The notes under the pieces: generated by a model
The model's input: the letters and a program-made list of their open reading frames with translations, nothing else
Databases searched by the model: none
What the model was told of the DNA's origin: nothing
In this document: positions 47,427 to 56,673 of the stretch, in pieces
Layout of the letters: every line of letters begins with the position of its first letter
Numbering within the stretch: position 1 is the stretch's first letter
Position numbers and translations under genes: made by a program
Assembly (NCBI RefSeq): GCF_031010175.1
Contig: NZ_JAUAMB010000001.1
Coordinates: 62,001-126,000, forward strand
Length of the DNA stretch: 64,000 nucleotides
Direction of reading: 5' to 3'
DNA from: Halomonas sp. SpR1
GTDB taxonomy: Bacteria; Pseudomonadota; Gammaproteobacteria; Pseudomonadales; Halomonadaceae

Positions 47427-48782
47427 ATGAAATATGAAACCCAGAAGGTCGCCTTGCCTTTCTTTATGGTGGCCATGGCGTTATTTACACTACAAATTGT
47501 CTTCGGGCTGCTGGCCGCCGCCGTCTATGCTTGGCCCAACTTCATGGCCGAGGTGATGCCCTTTCATATCATGCGTGTCAGCCATACCAATCTGTTGATT
47601 GTGTGGCTATTGATCGGTTTTATGGGCTGTACCTACTATTTGATGCCAGAGGAAGCCGAACGGGAAATTCATAGTCCCAAGCTGGCGTATATCCAACTGG
47701 CGATCTTTGCTTTTGCCGGGGCCGCTGCGCTGGTCGGCTATCAGTTCGGGATCCACGAAGGGCGGGAGTTTCTGGAGCAGCCGTTCTGGGTGAAAATACT
47801 CATTACCATTTCTTTTCTAATGTTTCTGTTCAATACCAGCATGACACTGCTCAAGGGGCGCAAGACCGCTATCAATCTGGTGTTGATGCTGGGGCTTTGG
47901 CTAGCGGCGGTGTTCTGGTTATTCGCTTTCTACAACCCGAGCAATCTGGCGGTAGACAAGCTCTACTGGTGGTGGGTGGTGCACCTCTGGGTGGAAGGTG
48001 TATGGGAGTTGATTATGGCTTCCTTGCTGGGTTACCTGCTGATCAAGATGACCGGCGTGGATCGTGAAGTAATCGAGAAGTGGCTGTATATCATTGTTGG
48101 GCTGGCGCTATTCTCTGGCCTGCTGGGCACCGGGCACCACTACTACTGGATCGGTGCGCCTGGCTACTGGCAGCCTATCGGCAGTATCTTCTCGACGCTT
48201 GAAGTGGCGCCTTTCTTCGCCATGGTGGTCTTAGCCTTTACCATGTTCTGGAAGGGCAGCCGTAACCACCCTAATAAAGCGGCCATGCTATGGGCGCTAG
48301 GCTGCCCGACTATTGCCTTCTTTGGCGCGGGTGTATGGGGCTTTATGCATACACTCTCGTTCGTGAATTACTACAGCCATGGTACTCAGGTGACCGCCGC
48401 GCATGGCCACCTGGCTTTCTACGGCGCCTACGTAATGCTGATACTTGGCGTGATTACCTACGCCATGCCACAGATTCGCCGCGTACAGCCGTACAACCAG
48501 GTACTGAACATGTGGGGCTTTTGGATTGTTACCAGTGCCATGTGCTTTATGACCTTTACCCTGACCTTCGCCGGGGTTGTACAGACACATTTGCAACGCG
48601 TCATTGGCATGAATTACATGGAAGTACAGGATCAGTTGGGCTTGTTCTACCTCATGCGCCTGGGTGCCGGCGTAGCCGTAGCCGTGGGGGCGATCATGTT
48701 GCTCTACTCCTTCTTCGGGCCTGCTCGTGAGCAAGTGCCAGCAGGGGGTACTCAGATGACTGCTGGGCCAGGCTCTATCTAA
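47427..48782 (+). CDS. norB: nitric oxide reductase, catalytic subunit
   Basis: 451 residues, twelve helices, haem-copper oxidase fold. Haem and FeB ligands lie in FHIMRVSHTNLLIVW, WWWVVHLWVEGVWELIM, GLLGTGHHYYWIG and AAHGHLAFYGAYV; the Glu of WVEGVWE is the catalytic-site Glu. Reduces two NO to N2O. Short cNOR type, consistent with norC upstream; not the single-subunit quinol enzyme. Confidence 0.98.
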   Translation: MKYETQKVALPFFMVAMALFTLQIVFGLLAAAVYAWPNFMAEVMPFHIMRVSHTNLLIVWLLIGFMGCTYYLMPEEAEREIHSPKLAYIQLAIFAFAGAAALVGYQFGIHEGREFLEQPFWVKILITISFLMFLFNTSMTLLKGRKTAINLVLMLGLWLAAVFWLFAFYNPSNLAVDKLYWWWVVHLWVEGVWELIMASLLGYLLIKMTGVDREVIEKWLYIIVGLALFSGLLGTGHHYYWIGAPGYWQPIGSIFSTLEVAPFFAMVVLAFTMFWKGSRNHPNKAAMLWALGCPTIAFFGAGVWGFMHTLSFVNYYSHGTQVTAAHGHLAFYGAYVMLILGVITYAMPQIRRVQPYNQVLNMWGFWIVTSAMCFMTFTLTFAGVVQTHLQRVIGMNYMEVQDQLGLFYLMRLGAGVAVAVGAIMLLYSFFGPAREQVPAGGTQMTAGPGSI

Positions 48783-48787
48783 ACTCA

Positions 48788-48809
48788 ACGGTCCTGCGGG
48801 GCCGTTTTT
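48788..48809 (+). terminator. partial terminator or attenuator between norB and norQ
   Basis: ACGGTCC (48788-48794)/GGGCCGT (48799-48805), a seven-bp stem with one G-U pair, loop TGCG and TTTTTG behind it. It would lower norQD transcription relative to norCB. Confidence 0.7.
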
Positions 48810-48847
48810 GCTGCCTTTTTAATCTTTTTCGGCAATGGAGTGTCCCC

Positions 48848-49660
48848 ATGCCTCTCTCTTCCGTCGCTAATTGTGTCGATGAGCGTGATATACCCTTCTA
48901 CGAAAGTGTCGGCAATGAATGCAGTATGTTCGAGCACGCCTTTCGGCAACGTTTGCCACTGCTACTTAAAGGCCCCACTGGGTGTGGTAAGACGCGCTTT
49001 GTTAGCCATATGGCCGCCAAGTTAGGGCGTCCACTATTCACTATTTCATGTCATGACGATCTAACGTCAGCTGACCTTACTGGCCGCTACTTGTTACAGG
49101 GCGGTGAGACCCGCTGGGTCGATGGCCCGCTTACTCGCGCAGTGCGCGAAGGGGGAATCTGCTATCTCGATGAGGTGGTAGAGGCGCGTAAAGATGTCAC
49201 GGTGGTGCTGCATCCGCTTACCGATGACCGTCGTTTGTTGCCGTTGGAGCGTACCGGTGAACTGCTTGAAGCGCCGGATGATTTCATGTTGGTGGTGTCT
49301 TATAACCCAGGCTATCAGCATATTCTCAAATCGCTAAAACCCAGCACTCGCCAGCGTTTCCTTGCCATGTCGTTTGATTTTCCACCTCCCAAGGTGGAAC
49401 GCGACATCGTCGCTCGAGAGAGCGGCCTGCCAGACGATCAGTGCGCCGCGCTGGTCAATCTTGCCGCCAGCCTGCGGGCCATGAAGGGGCAGGATTTAGA
49501 AGAGGGCGTTTCCACTCGCCTGCTGGTTTACTGCGCTACCCTGATCGCCGCAGGAGTGCCTATTTTGGAAGCTGCCCGCGCCACCTTGGTGGAGCCGCTA
49601 AGCGATGACGCAGATGTGCAGGAAGGGCTGATGGAAGCCATTCAAGCGACCTTTGGATGA
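48848..49660 (+). CDS. norQ: MoxR-type AAA+ ATPase for NorCB activation
   Basis: 270 residues. Walker A KGPTGCGKTR (41-50), Walker B ICYLDEVVEARKDV, sensor VVSYNPGYQ and the C-terminal lid (GVSTRLLVYCATLI). NorQ works with NorD to insert the FeB iron into NorB. 66 bp after norB with a terminator-like hairpin in between. Confidence 0.95.
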   Translation: MPLSSVANCVDERDIPFYESVGNECSMFEHAFRQRLPLLLKGPTGCGKTRFVSHMAAKLGRPLFTISCHDDLTSADLTGRYLLQGGETRWVDGPLTRAVREGGICYLDEVVEARKDVTVVLHPLTDDRRLLPLERTGELLEAPDDFMLVVSYNPGYQHILKSLKPSTRQRFLAMSFDFPPPKVERDIVARESGLPDDQCAALVNLAASLRAMKGQDLEEGVSTRLLVYCATLIAAGVPILEAARATLVEPLSDDADVQEGLMEAIQATFG

Positions 49661-49669
49661 GGGCACTGC

Positions 49670-51613
49670 ATGCTTGAATTTCTTGAAGTCGAAGAGTTTG
49701 TCGGCAGGCATTGGCACCGCTGGGCTTCTGGTGCGGCAAGCTACCCTGACCATCCTGAAGCTGCAGTATACCTTGAAGCGCTGCGTCCCATGCTCGGCGT
49801 CTTCTTTCGCGCCGGGGGCGGCGAGGCGGGTATTGAGGTGGCCGCGATTGCGGGGCGCAGTTCTTCGCATCGCTTGTCGCTACGCCAACGGCTTGGGCTT
49901 GACGAAGAAGTACTTGATCAAGCGCGGCGCGATGAAGAAAGCCTGCTATTACCACCGCGCATCGCGCTGTTCGAAGAGGCTTCCTTAAACCGCGATCTTT
50001 ATCTTTGGTTGGTCGCTTACCTGGTGAGTGCCCGACGAATGTCAATCGTTGAAGAACCGCTGCAGAGTGACCTTCTTCAGTTATGTGAGGCGCGCCGGGC
50101 GACGAAGGTGGCGCTTACCCGTTTTCCGGGGCTTGCTTCGCGTCACGCCAAGCTATGTGAGGCATTACTGGCCATTCGACCGCAGCGCAAGCGGCTGCCC
50201 CCCATGGAAGCGGCATTGGAGACGACGCTGCGCGCACTGCTCGGTGGCCCCGTGCCTCAAGAGGGCTGGGCCTGCGACATGTACCGTGCCATAGCCAACG
50301 GCGGAGAATCCCTGGGTGACTTTCATGCCCCTCGGGGCTACCGGCCACCGTTGCCGGTACCGCTATGGGGGCTGGCAGTGACCCTGGGTACGAATCGAGA
50401 CGCACGAATCGAACAGGAGGATGATGAGACGCCGGTTACAGGAAAAAACGCCCCGGAAGATGACCATGGGAAGCGCAAGGCCGACCGCCGTGAGCAGGAT
50501 CAGGCCGACCGCGATGACTCTTTGATGCTCAATGCTTCCGAAAAGATGCTCTCCTGGGCCGAGATGGTCAATCTCAATCGTCATGTAGAGGATGAAGAAG
50601 ATGATGAGGCCAAACAGGCGGCCGATCAGATTGATGAAATTGTGCTCAGTGCCAACCGTAAGAAGGCGGCTTCCAAGTTAAAGCTTGATCTTGACCTGGT
50701 TCCCGATGAAGTCAGTGGGGGATGGCTGCGTGGGCGCCATACCTATCCGGAATGGAATCATCGTAAGCAAGTCTATATGCCTGACCATTGTGTGGTACTC
50801 AGCGATGTCCAGAGCGAAGAAGGGGAGACCTGGCAGCCGGATGAAACGACAAGACGGCGCATTCGCCGTGTCAGACGTGAGTTTGAAGCACTCAGGCCGC
50901 GCCGTGAGACGCTACGTGGCCAGCTGGATGGCAGCGAGTTGGATATGGATGCTGTTATTCGCTCACGCTGCGATCTCGCCGCAACCGGTGAAGCCAGCGA
51001 TCGTCTCTATCAGGCTAGCCGCACCCAGGCGAGGGATTTGGCGGTTTCAATCCTGGTCGATGTATCGCTTTCCACCGAGGCGTGGCTGGAAGACCGGCGA
51101 GTGCTGGATGTGGCCAAAGAGGCGCTGTTGGTCTTGGGTCATGGCCTTGCGGGGTGCGGCGATGATTATGCTATTCACAGCTTTACCTCACATCGCCGTC
51201 AGCGTGTTTGGGTCAATACGCTGAAAAGTTTTGATGAGCCCATGGGCGAGCGTGTGTCACGACGGATTGCCGCACTAAAGCCCGGCCACTATACGCGCAT
51301 GGGGCCCGCTATTCGGCATCTTTCCCAGGCGCTTGCCAAACGGCCTAACCGACATCGGTTGCTATTGCTATTGACCGACGGCAAACCTAATGACACCGAC
51401 TATTATGAAGGGCGCTATGGTATTGAGGACACGCGTAAAGCGGTGCTTGAAGCGCGACGGGAAGAAGTGCGCGTGTTTGGGGTAACGATTGACAGGGAGG
51501 CGGGGCGTTACATTCCTCACCTGTTCGGGCGGGGTGGTTATGCCATTGTGCAGCGACCCGAGCATCTCTCCCTGGCGCTGCCGAGTATCTACCGCCAGAT
51601 TATTGCTTCCTAA
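49670..51613 (+). CDS. norD: VWA-domain activator of nitric oxide reductase
   Basis: 647 residues. A long, mostly helical N-terminal part with an acidic/lysine-rich linker (DEEDDEAKQAADQIDE) precedes a von Willebrand A domain with the metal site ILVDVSLSTEAW (DxSxS) and LLLLLTDGKPNDTDYYEGR. NorD bridges NorQ to NorB. Starts 9 bp after norQ. Confidence 0.95.
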   Translation: MLEFLEVEEFVGRHWHRWASGAASYPDHPEAAVYLEALRPMLGVFFRAGGGEAGIEVAAIAGRSSSHRLSLRQRLGLDEEVLDQARRDEESLLLPPRIALFEEASLNRDLYLWLVAYLVSARRMSIVEEPLQSDLLQLCEARRATKVALTRFPGLASRHAKLCEALLAIRPQRKRLPPMEAALETTLRALLGGPVPQEGWACDMYRAIANGGESLGDFHAPRGYRPPLPVPLWGLAVTLGTNRDARIEQEDDETPVTGKNAPEDDHGKRKADRREQDQADRDDSLMLNASEKMLSWAEMVNLNRHVEDEEDDEAKQAADQIDEIVLSANRKKAASKLKLDLDLVPDEVSGGWLRGRHTYPEWNHRKQVYMPDHCVVLSDVQSEEGETWQPDETTRRRIRRVRREFEALRPRRETLRGQLDGSELDMDAVIRSRCDLAATGEASDRLYQASRTQARDLAVSILVDVSLSTEAWLEDRRVLDVAKEALLVLGHGLAGCGDDYAIHSFTSHRRQRVWVNTLKSFDEPMGERVSRRIAALKPGHYTRMGPAIRHLSQALAKRPNRHRLLLLLTDGKPNDTDYYEGRYGIEDTRKAVLEARREEVRVFGVTIDREAGRYIPHLFGRGGYAIVQRPEHLSLALPSIYRQIIAS

Positions 51614-51624
51614 GGAGGTTTTTC

Positions 51625-51855
51625 ATGTCTCGCCGGCGTTTCGTCGTGGCAATTAGCCTATGGTCTTTGGTCGCGTTAGGCGTCATTGTGCCGCTGGTAT
51701 GGCTTATCAATAACCGTGATTGGGGAGTGGCGCTAATGCTGCTAGTGCCCTTTGTCGTTTACGGCCTGATGCGCCTGGGCCGGCTGCTGGAGACCTGGGC
51801 CAATACAGCGCATCGGTCTTCGGGCGCTTCGGGTTCTGATTCCACGCTGCGCTGA
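51625..51855 (+). CDS. small membrane protein at the end of norCBQD, unknown
   Basis: 76 residues starting 11 bp after norD with AAGGAGGTTTTTC, one of the strongest ribosome sites of the region. Two membrane helices (VVAISLWSLVALGVIVPLVWL and WGVALMLLVPFVVYGLMRL) and a short Ser-rich tail. Not recognised. Being the last gene of the nor operon, it may help NorCB assembly or stability. Confidence 0.7.
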   Translation: MSRRRFVVAISLWSLVALGVIVPLVWLINNRDWGVALMLLVPFVVYGLMRLGRLLETWANTAHRSSGASGSDSTLR

Positions 51856-51870
51856 AAACTACTCGGGCTA

Positions 51871-52170
51871 TCATGTTATGTGAAAGCGACCGACCAGATA
51901 GCCTGCGGCGATCAGCGTTAGCGTTAGCAGCGTCAGGGCAATGAAAATTCCCTTCCAGACTAAGGTAGCTGCGCGCAAGTTTAAATAGACCATTAGCACA
52001 CGGTGGGCTTTGAAACCGGTCGCCATCAGTACCAGGGCGGCTGACCATAGGGGAAGCGCCTGCCAGTCGGTGGTCTGATCTAGCCGAGCTGACACCATGG
52101 AAACCACGGTCAGCGCCATTAATAAGGCCCAGGTAATCAGCAAGCGTCGTGTACCGGGGAGTGCCGTCAT
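51871..52170 (-). CDS. norF: NorF-like small membrane subunit (cytochrome oxidase IV type)
   Basis: 99 residues, three helices (LITWALLMALTVVSMVSA, WSAALVLMATGFKAHRVLMVYLNLR, IFIALTLLTLTLIAAGYLV), the pattern of prokaryotic cytochrome c oxidase subunit IV and NorF. Convergent with the nor operon and directly downstream of norE, which it accompanies in other denitrifiers. Confidence 0.82.
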   Translation of the reverse strand: MTALPGTRRLLITWALLMALTVVSMVSARLDQTTDWQALPLWSAALVLMATGFKAHRVLMVYLNLRAATLVWKGIFIALTLLTLTLIAAGYLVGRFHIT

Positions 52171-52183
52171 TGCTACCTCAGGT

Positions 52184-52750
52184 TTATCTAAGTAGGTAAA
52201 TCAGCGGATAGAGCAGAACCCATATCAAGTCCACCATATGCCAGAAGGCTGCCGCCGTTTCTATGTTCTCAGTCGAGGCGCGCCAGCTTACCAAGCCCAA
52301 CAGCAACAAACCGAACACAACGTGAGCAAAATGAAAGGCGGTTAAACCGTAGTAAAAACCGAAAAAGACGTTGGTTTCTGGCATTAACCCGGCAGCAAAT
52401 TTGTCAGCGTACTCAATGCTCTTGATAACGCAAAACGCCAGGCCCAGCAGCATGGCTGCAGCTAGCCACTGTCGGCTGCGCCGAAGTTGCTTGGCGCTTA
52501 TTGCCTCCACGGCAAAAGCGACACAGAGCCCGCTGGTTAGCAGCACCAGCGTATTGATGCCGCCTAACACAGGGTCGAGCTGTTGTTGTGAGGCATTGAA
52601 AAGGGCGGGGTCAAGGGCGCGCTGGGCAGCGTAAAGCGCAAAGAAAGCGGTGAAAACCAGCATTTCGCTGAGAATCAGCACCCACATCAAGGGATTGCCA
52701 GGTAATGCCGATAACGGCCCCCATCCGGGGTTGGGCAGGTCGCGACTCAT
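52184..52750 (-). CDS. norE: NorE, cytochrome c oxidase subunit III-like protein
   Basis: 188 residues, five helices with subunit III features (MWVLILSEMLVFTAFFALYA, FCVIKSIEYADKFAAG, FFGFYYGLTAFHFAHVVFGLLLLGLVSW, HMVDLIWVLLYPLIYL). NorE/F support NO reductase activity and are not part of the catalytic dimer. Divergent from ubiT; an NsrR half-site lies at 52810. Confidence 0.88.
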   Translation of the reverse strand: MSRDLPNPGWGPLSALPGNPLMWVLILSEMLVFTAFFALYAAQRALDPALFNASQQQLDPVLGGINTLVLLTSGLCVAFAVEAISAKQLRRSRQWLAAAMLLGLAFCVIKSIEYADKFAAGLMPETNVFFGFYYGLTAFHFAHVVFGLLLLGLVSWRASTENIETAAAFWHMVDLIWVLLYPLIYLLR

Positions 52751-52809
52751 TAACCCTTCCTAAGCAGAGTTATCTATAATCATGGTCTATTCGTTGTGCC
52801 AAAGAATAT

Positions 52810-52832
52810 AAATAATATTTTATATGCATGTT
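52810..52832. promoter_or_regulatory. NsrR half-site upstream of norE
   Basis: On the minus strand AACATGCATAT followed by an AT-rich second arm, 60-82 bp before norE. One arm is a good match, the other poor. Confidence 0.45.
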
Positions 52833-52857
52833 AATTTCAGTGCAATATTTGACTTCT

Positions 52858-52871
52858 TTGACGCGTGTCAG
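52858..52871. promoter_or_regulatory. FNR/Dnr-type box upstream of ubiT
   Basis: TTGAC GCGT GTCAG, 77 bp upstream of ubiT and 108 bp upstream of norE; it may serve both divergent genes. Confidence 0.65.
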
Positions 52872-52947
52872 TAACCAGCTCCACAGCAACGCTTAGCATC
52901 AGTCGCCTGGTGTTTGCCGATGAGGCCATTATCACGGAGTATTTGTT

Positions 52948-53445
52948 ATGTCGTTGCTGCCCCTGTCTTTTTCCTTGTCCTCTTTTGCAATTTCTCCGCC
53001 TGTCACCGTTCATCAAGTGATTCGAACGCTTGATCCACGGGTTCCTTTTGCCATCAAACGACGTCTCGTGGAGCCCCTGCTCAACCGTACCTTCGCTATA
53101 CCGCTTGCAGAGGGAGAGTTTGACGCGCTGGAAGGTCGACGCATTAGTCTCACTATTGCCGATTTAGGCGTAACGCTCAGCCTCACGCTTGAATCCCAGC
53201 GCTTGCTATTATGCCGCGAGAAGGGCGAGGCAACCATTCGTGGCGGCTGGCGTGAATTCTTGTGCCTTGCCACGCGCCGCGAGGATCCCGACAGTCTGTT
53301 TTTCCAACGTCGTTTGATCATTGAAGGGGATACGGAGCTGGGGTTGACGCTCAAGAATCTACTCGATGGTTGCGAGGAAGGCCTTGCACAAGGGCGTTTC
53401 GGGGAGTTGCTGCTGGGGCTGGAGCGCTTGGCGCGCAGGGAGTGA
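52948..53445 (+). CDS. ubiT: SCP2-domain accessory factor of anaerobic ubiquinone synthesis
   Basis: 165 residues. A single SCP2-type lipid-binding domain (about 20-115, TFAIPLAEGEFDALEGRRISLTIADLGVTLSLTLE) followed by FFQRRLIIEGDTELGLTLKNLLDG, the signature segment of UbiT/YhbT. UbiT carries quinone intermediates for oxygen-independent ubiquinone formation with UbiU and UbiV, both encoded 8 kb away. A Dnr-type box precedes it. Confidence 0.88.
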   Translation: MSLLPLSFSLSSFAISPPVTVHQVIRTLDPRVPFAIKRRLVEPLLNRTFAIPLAEGEFDALEGRRISLTIADLGVTLSLTLESQRLLLCREKGEATIRGGWREFLCLATRREDPDSLFFQRRLIIEGDTELGLTLKNLLDGCEEGLAQGRFGELLLGLERLARRE

Positions 53446-53474
53446 CTTGATTCTACACTACTGAACTATGGCTA

Positions 53475-53504
53475 GGCGGCCCCGGCTATACTGCCGGGGC
53501 CGCC
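53475..53504. terminator. hairpin between convergent ubiT and hmp
   Basis: GGCGGCCCCGGC (53475-53486)/GCCGGGGCCGCC (53493-53504), a perfect 12-bp GC stem with a six-base loop. Weak T-runs, so probably a bidirectional, possibly factor-assisted terminator. Confidence 0.7.
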
Positions 53505-53509
53505 CAACA

Positions 53510-54682
53510 TCAGGCAGCGTCGAGCGGGTGAGACGGCCCAAAGTGCTCAAAGTGGCGACGATCCTCGTCGACACCCAGTTCAGACAGCGCACTATTAATC
53601 GCCGTCATAAATCCTTGGGGGCCAACAAAATAGCAGCGTGCCTTAAGATCAGGCAGGTAGTGAGCTAATAAGCTGCGGTCGATACGACCGATATGTTCGG
53701 CTTCGTTGCCGCGCTCATGAATGCGCACGGCCTGAAGACGCTGAGGATACTCGTTTTTCAACGCCTCTAATTCGTCTTTAAAGGCCTGGTGCTCGGCATC
53801 CAAGGCAGCGTGTAGATAGGTGACCTGCCGCCCAAGGGACAAGGCTTGGCGCGCCATGGGGAGCAGGGGTGTTTGACCAACACCGCCGCTGGCAAGCAGT
53901 AGAGGCTCGTCGCCGTCAACCAAGGTGAGGTCTCCTGCCGGCGGTAACAGTTCCAGAGTGTCGCCTGGCGTTAGCACATCATGGAAATAGCGGCTGACGC
54001 GCCCCTGTTCTTCGCGTTTGATTGAGATTCGGTAGCTTCGGCCATTTGGCGTGTCCGAGAGGCTGTAGTGTCGGTAGACCGGCTCCCCGTCAATGGGGAG
54101 TCGGACACCGATATACTGACCTGGCTCATGGTCAGCCACGCGGCCCCCGTCCTCGGGTTCGAGTATAAACGAACGAATCAAAGCGCTTTCCTGCTGGGTG
54201 CTGGCGATCTTGAAACGACGTGTGCCGCGCCAGCCGCCGGGACGCTGTTCGAATTCGCGATAGCGCTGATCTTCGAGGTCGATCAGAAGGGCGGCAAGCT
54301 CGTTATACAGTGCGCCCCAGGCATCGGCGATTTCGGGTGTTACGGCATCGCCGAGTACTTCGCCAATGGCTGCCAGCAGGCACTCACCGACAATAGGATA
54401 CTGCTCAGGAAGAATGCCTAATGAAACGTGTTTACTGACCACGACATCCAGAGTGGCGCGTGCTTGAGCAGGGTTACTGCGCAGTTGAACATAGGCCAAC
54501 ACGGCGTTGGCCAGGGCGCGGGGCTGACCACCACTTTGCTGATGAACTTCATTAAAAAGCGGCTTGACCTCTGGGTAGCGGATGAACATCAGTGGATAGA
54601 AGCGCTGTGTAATCGCATTCAGGTGTTCGGCCACGACGGGAGCTGTCGCGTTAATCAGCTTTTCCTGCTCATCTGTTAGCAC
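53510..54682 (-). CDS. hmp: flavohaemoglobin, NO dioxygenase
   Basis: 390 residues. Globin domain (1-137) with the proximal His in VVVSKHVSLGI and MFIRYPEVKPLF, FAD domain with RHYSLSDTPNGRSYRISIKRE, and an NAD-binding domain with LASGGVGQTPLLPMARQAL and CYFVGPQGFM. Converts NO plus O2 to nitrate, or reduces NO to N2O without oxygen. A nearly perfect NsrR site lies 20 bp upstream of the start. Confidence 0.97.
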   Translation of the reverse strand: MLTDEQEKLINATAPVVAEHLNAITQRFYPLMFIRYPEVKPLFNEVHQQSGGQPRALANAVLAYVQLRSNPAQARATLDVVVSKHVSLGILPEQYPIVGECLLAAIGEVLGDAVTPEIADAWGALYNELAALLIDLEDQRYREFEQRPGGWRGTRRFKIASTQQESALIRSFILEPEDGGRVADHEPGQYIGVRLPIDGEPVYRHYSLSDTPNGRSYRISIKREEQGRVSRYFHDVLTPGDTLELLPPAGDLTLVDGDEPLLLASGGVGQTPLLPMARQALSLGRQVTYLHAALDAEHQAFKDELEALKNEYPQRLQAVRIHERGNEAEHIGRIDRSLLAHYLPDLKARCYFVGPQGFMTAINSALSELGVDEDRRHFEHFGPSHPLDAA

Positions 54683-54701
54683 GGATAATACCTCAAGTGT
54701 T

Positions 54702-54724
54702 AAGATTCATTACATATGCATCTT
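54702..54724. promoter_or_regulatory. NsrR site upstream of hmp
   Basis: 23-bp dyad (left arm AAGATTCATTA, right arm ATATGCATCTT) matching about 19 of 22 positions of the NsrR consensus. 20-42 bp before hmp. Confidence 0.8.
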
Positions 54725-54817
54725 AACGCCAAAGAGCTAGAATTAACAACCATGAAAGGGTGAATGAAGGTTGCAGAAGCGCCTGCCATTGACCCTCTCT
54801 AGTTCAATCAGAGCATA

Positions 54818-54840
54818 AAGATGTATTTTTGATACTTGTC
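54818..54840. promoter_or_regulatory. NsrR site upstream of nnrS
   Basis: Left arm AAGATGTATTT perfect; right arm degenerate. 64-86 bp before nnrS. Confidence 0.6.
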
Positions 54841-54903
54841 ATGGTTTTGGTCATTAGCCTGACGCACAATGCACGTTACAGTAAATCAGTGGGGTATTTT
54901 GCC

Positions 54904-56115
54904 ATGTCGTCCTTCACCTCCGCCCAGCCGGCCACTAAGCTCATGCAACGACCGTTGCTGCGCCTGGCTTTTCGGCCCTTTTTCCTATTGGCCGCACTGT
55001 TCAGTGTTGCATCTTTGCTGGTTTGGTTAGCCTTTTGGCATGGCAACATCCTGCTGCGACCCTATGGCGGCTTGGTGTTCTGGCATCAGCATGAAATGCT
55101 GTTTGGCTTTGCCGCGGCGGTGGTCGGGGGATTTTTGCTTACCGCTGTGCGTAACTGGACCGGATTACCGAGTTTAAACGGCGGCCCGCTATTGGGTTTG
55201 GTGCTGTTATGGCTATTAGGCAGGGTGCTGATGGCGTTCCCTATGGGGCTGCCGGGATGGTTGCTGCTGGCGGTTGACCTTGCCTTTCTACCCGTGGTCG
55301 CCGTAGTGATGGCGCGTCTGGTCATCACCGCAAAGCGTTGGCGCAACTTGATCTTTATTCCCGTACTGTTGCTGTTTGCCGCTGCCAACCTGGCGATGCA
55401 CTTGGGGGTGATGAAGGGCAACGCCGAGTTGATCCGCCAGGCCGCCTACTTAGCCGTTCTGTTAATCACATTGATGATGACGGTTGTGGGTGGACGCGTG
55501 ATTGCCATGTTTACCGCCAACCGTCTGGGACGCGCCAAACCTGAACCTATTCCGTTACTTGAAGGGGTGACGCTGGTTAGCACGGCCGGCGTAGTGCTGC
55601 TGCAATTAGCCATTATGCTGGGGGTTGCCGTTCCTGCTTTATTACTGGGCGGGGTAATGCTTTTAGCTGCGTTGGCCAATACTGTTCGCATGACGCGCTG
55701 GGGCGGGCTCCATAGCTGGCGCGAACCTTTACTTTGGGGGCTGCACGGTAGCTACGCCTGTATCCCGCTAGGGCTTATCATGTGGGGGTTGTCGCTCATG
55801 GGGCTGATGCGCACCGAACTTGCCGTGCACGCCCTGACTATTGGTGGCATGGGCACCATGATGCTGGCAATGATGGCTAGGGTTTCGCTAGGTCATACTG
55901 GCCGCCCTATACGCACCTTGCCGGGGATAGGTATGGCGCTGGGATTGATGCTAATAGCCGCCTTGGTGCGTTCACCCGTATTAGCATTTTTTCCTCAAAT
56001 TACCCACTGGACTTATACGCTGAGCATCATTTTCTGGTGCGTGGCCTACGCCATATTTCTAATGCACTACACATGGCCACTGATGCAGGCGCGAGTCGAC
56101 GGACAGGATGGCTGA
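54904..56115 (+). CDS. nnrS: NnrS, haem-copper membrane protein of NO stress
   Basis: 403 residues from ATG 54904; the frame extends back to 54829, over the NsrR site, and is not used. About twelve helices (LLRLAFRPFFLLAALFSVASLLVWLAFW), with conserved HQHEMLFGFAAAVVGGFLLTAVRNWTGLP near residue 55-80 and RVSLGHTGRP late in the protein. NnrS protects against NO and nitrosative stress by an incompletely known mechanism. Convergent with the membrane gene at 56120. Confidence 0.93.
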   Translation: MSSFTSAQPATKLMQRPLLRLAFRPFFLLAALFSVASLLVWLAFWHGNILLRPYGGLVFWHQHEMLFGFAAAVVGGFLLTAVRNWTGLPSLNGGPLLGLVLLWLLGRVLMAFPMGLPGWLLLAVDLAFLPVVAVVMARLVITAKRWRNLIFIPVLLLFAAANLAMHLGVMKGNAELIRQAAYLAVLLITLMMTVVGGRVIAMFTANRLGRAKPEPIPLLEGVTLVSTAGVVLLQLAIMLGVAVPALLLGGVMLLAALANTVRMTRWGGLHSWREPLLWGLHGSYACIPLGLIMWGLSLMGLMRTELAVHALTIGGMGTMMLAMMARVSLGHTGRPIRTLPGIGMALGLMLIAALVRSPVLAFFPQITHWTYTLSIIFWCVAYAIFLMHYTWPLMQARVDGQDG

Positions 56116-56119
56116 CGTA

Positions 56120-56641
56120 TTAACGATCGGCGAGAGTGACCCGCGCACCGCCAAAAGCAAGGCTGCGTGGGTTTGCTACAGGACGGTTGTTAGTGAGGTG
56201 AGTGATGCCTACCCCGCAACGGCCCACCAGCCAAATCAGACAGGCAGTGAAATAGAGATAACCCAATGCCCAGGGGGCCATTGCCGGTAACCCAATCCAC
56301 CCCAGTAAGTGCCAAAGAGCCGTGAATACCACCCCGCCGAGTACGCCTAACCAGAACGTCCGAATCTGAAACTGCAGATGGGAAGCGACCCACTCCTCTG
56401 CATCTTTTTTTTTCAGATGGGCGAGGAGCACCCCAATGGGGGCGGTGACTACAGCTAACACGCTACCCAAAAAGAGCATATAGACCACGATAGCCGTGCC
56501 CCGCCCACGGCTTTTCTTTACGCCATTTGAGGTGTCCGCAGTTGAGGGGGGCATAGTTGAGGTATGCATAGGTGTGGTGTGAATAGTTGATGTGGTCTGG
56601 GATTGGGAAGTGGAGGGCATGGATGATGGGGCGTTAGCCAT
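56120..56641 (-). CDS. membrane protein, DUF4870-like, behind its own NsrR site
   Basis: 173 residues from ATG 56641 (GAGGTTCTGT ribosome site). A Ser/Thr/Met/Pro-rich N-terminal tail (about 45 residues, low complexity) precedes three to four helices: VVYMLFLGSVLAVVTAPIGVLLAHLKKKDAEEWVASHLQFQIRTFW, LGGVVFTALWHLLGWIG and ALGYLYFTACLIWLVGRCGVGI. The YxLFLG...GVLLAH..KKDA...HLQFQIRTFW block resembles DUF4870-type proteins. It is downstream of nsrR on the same strand but has a separate NsrR-type site at 56674, so it is probably a member of the NO-response regulon. Function unknown. Confidence 0.8.
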   Translation of the reverse strand: MANAPSSMPSTSQSQTTSTIHTTPMHTSTMPPSTADTSNGVKKSRGRGTAIVVYMLFLGSVLAVVTAPIGVLLAHLKKKDAEEWVASHLQFQIRTFWLGVLGGVVFTALWHLLGWIGLPAMAPWALGYLYFTACLIWLVGRCGVGITHLTNNRPVANPRSLAFGGARVTLADR

Positions 56642-56673
56642 ACAGAACCTCATTTGGCAAAGTAGAAGACATT

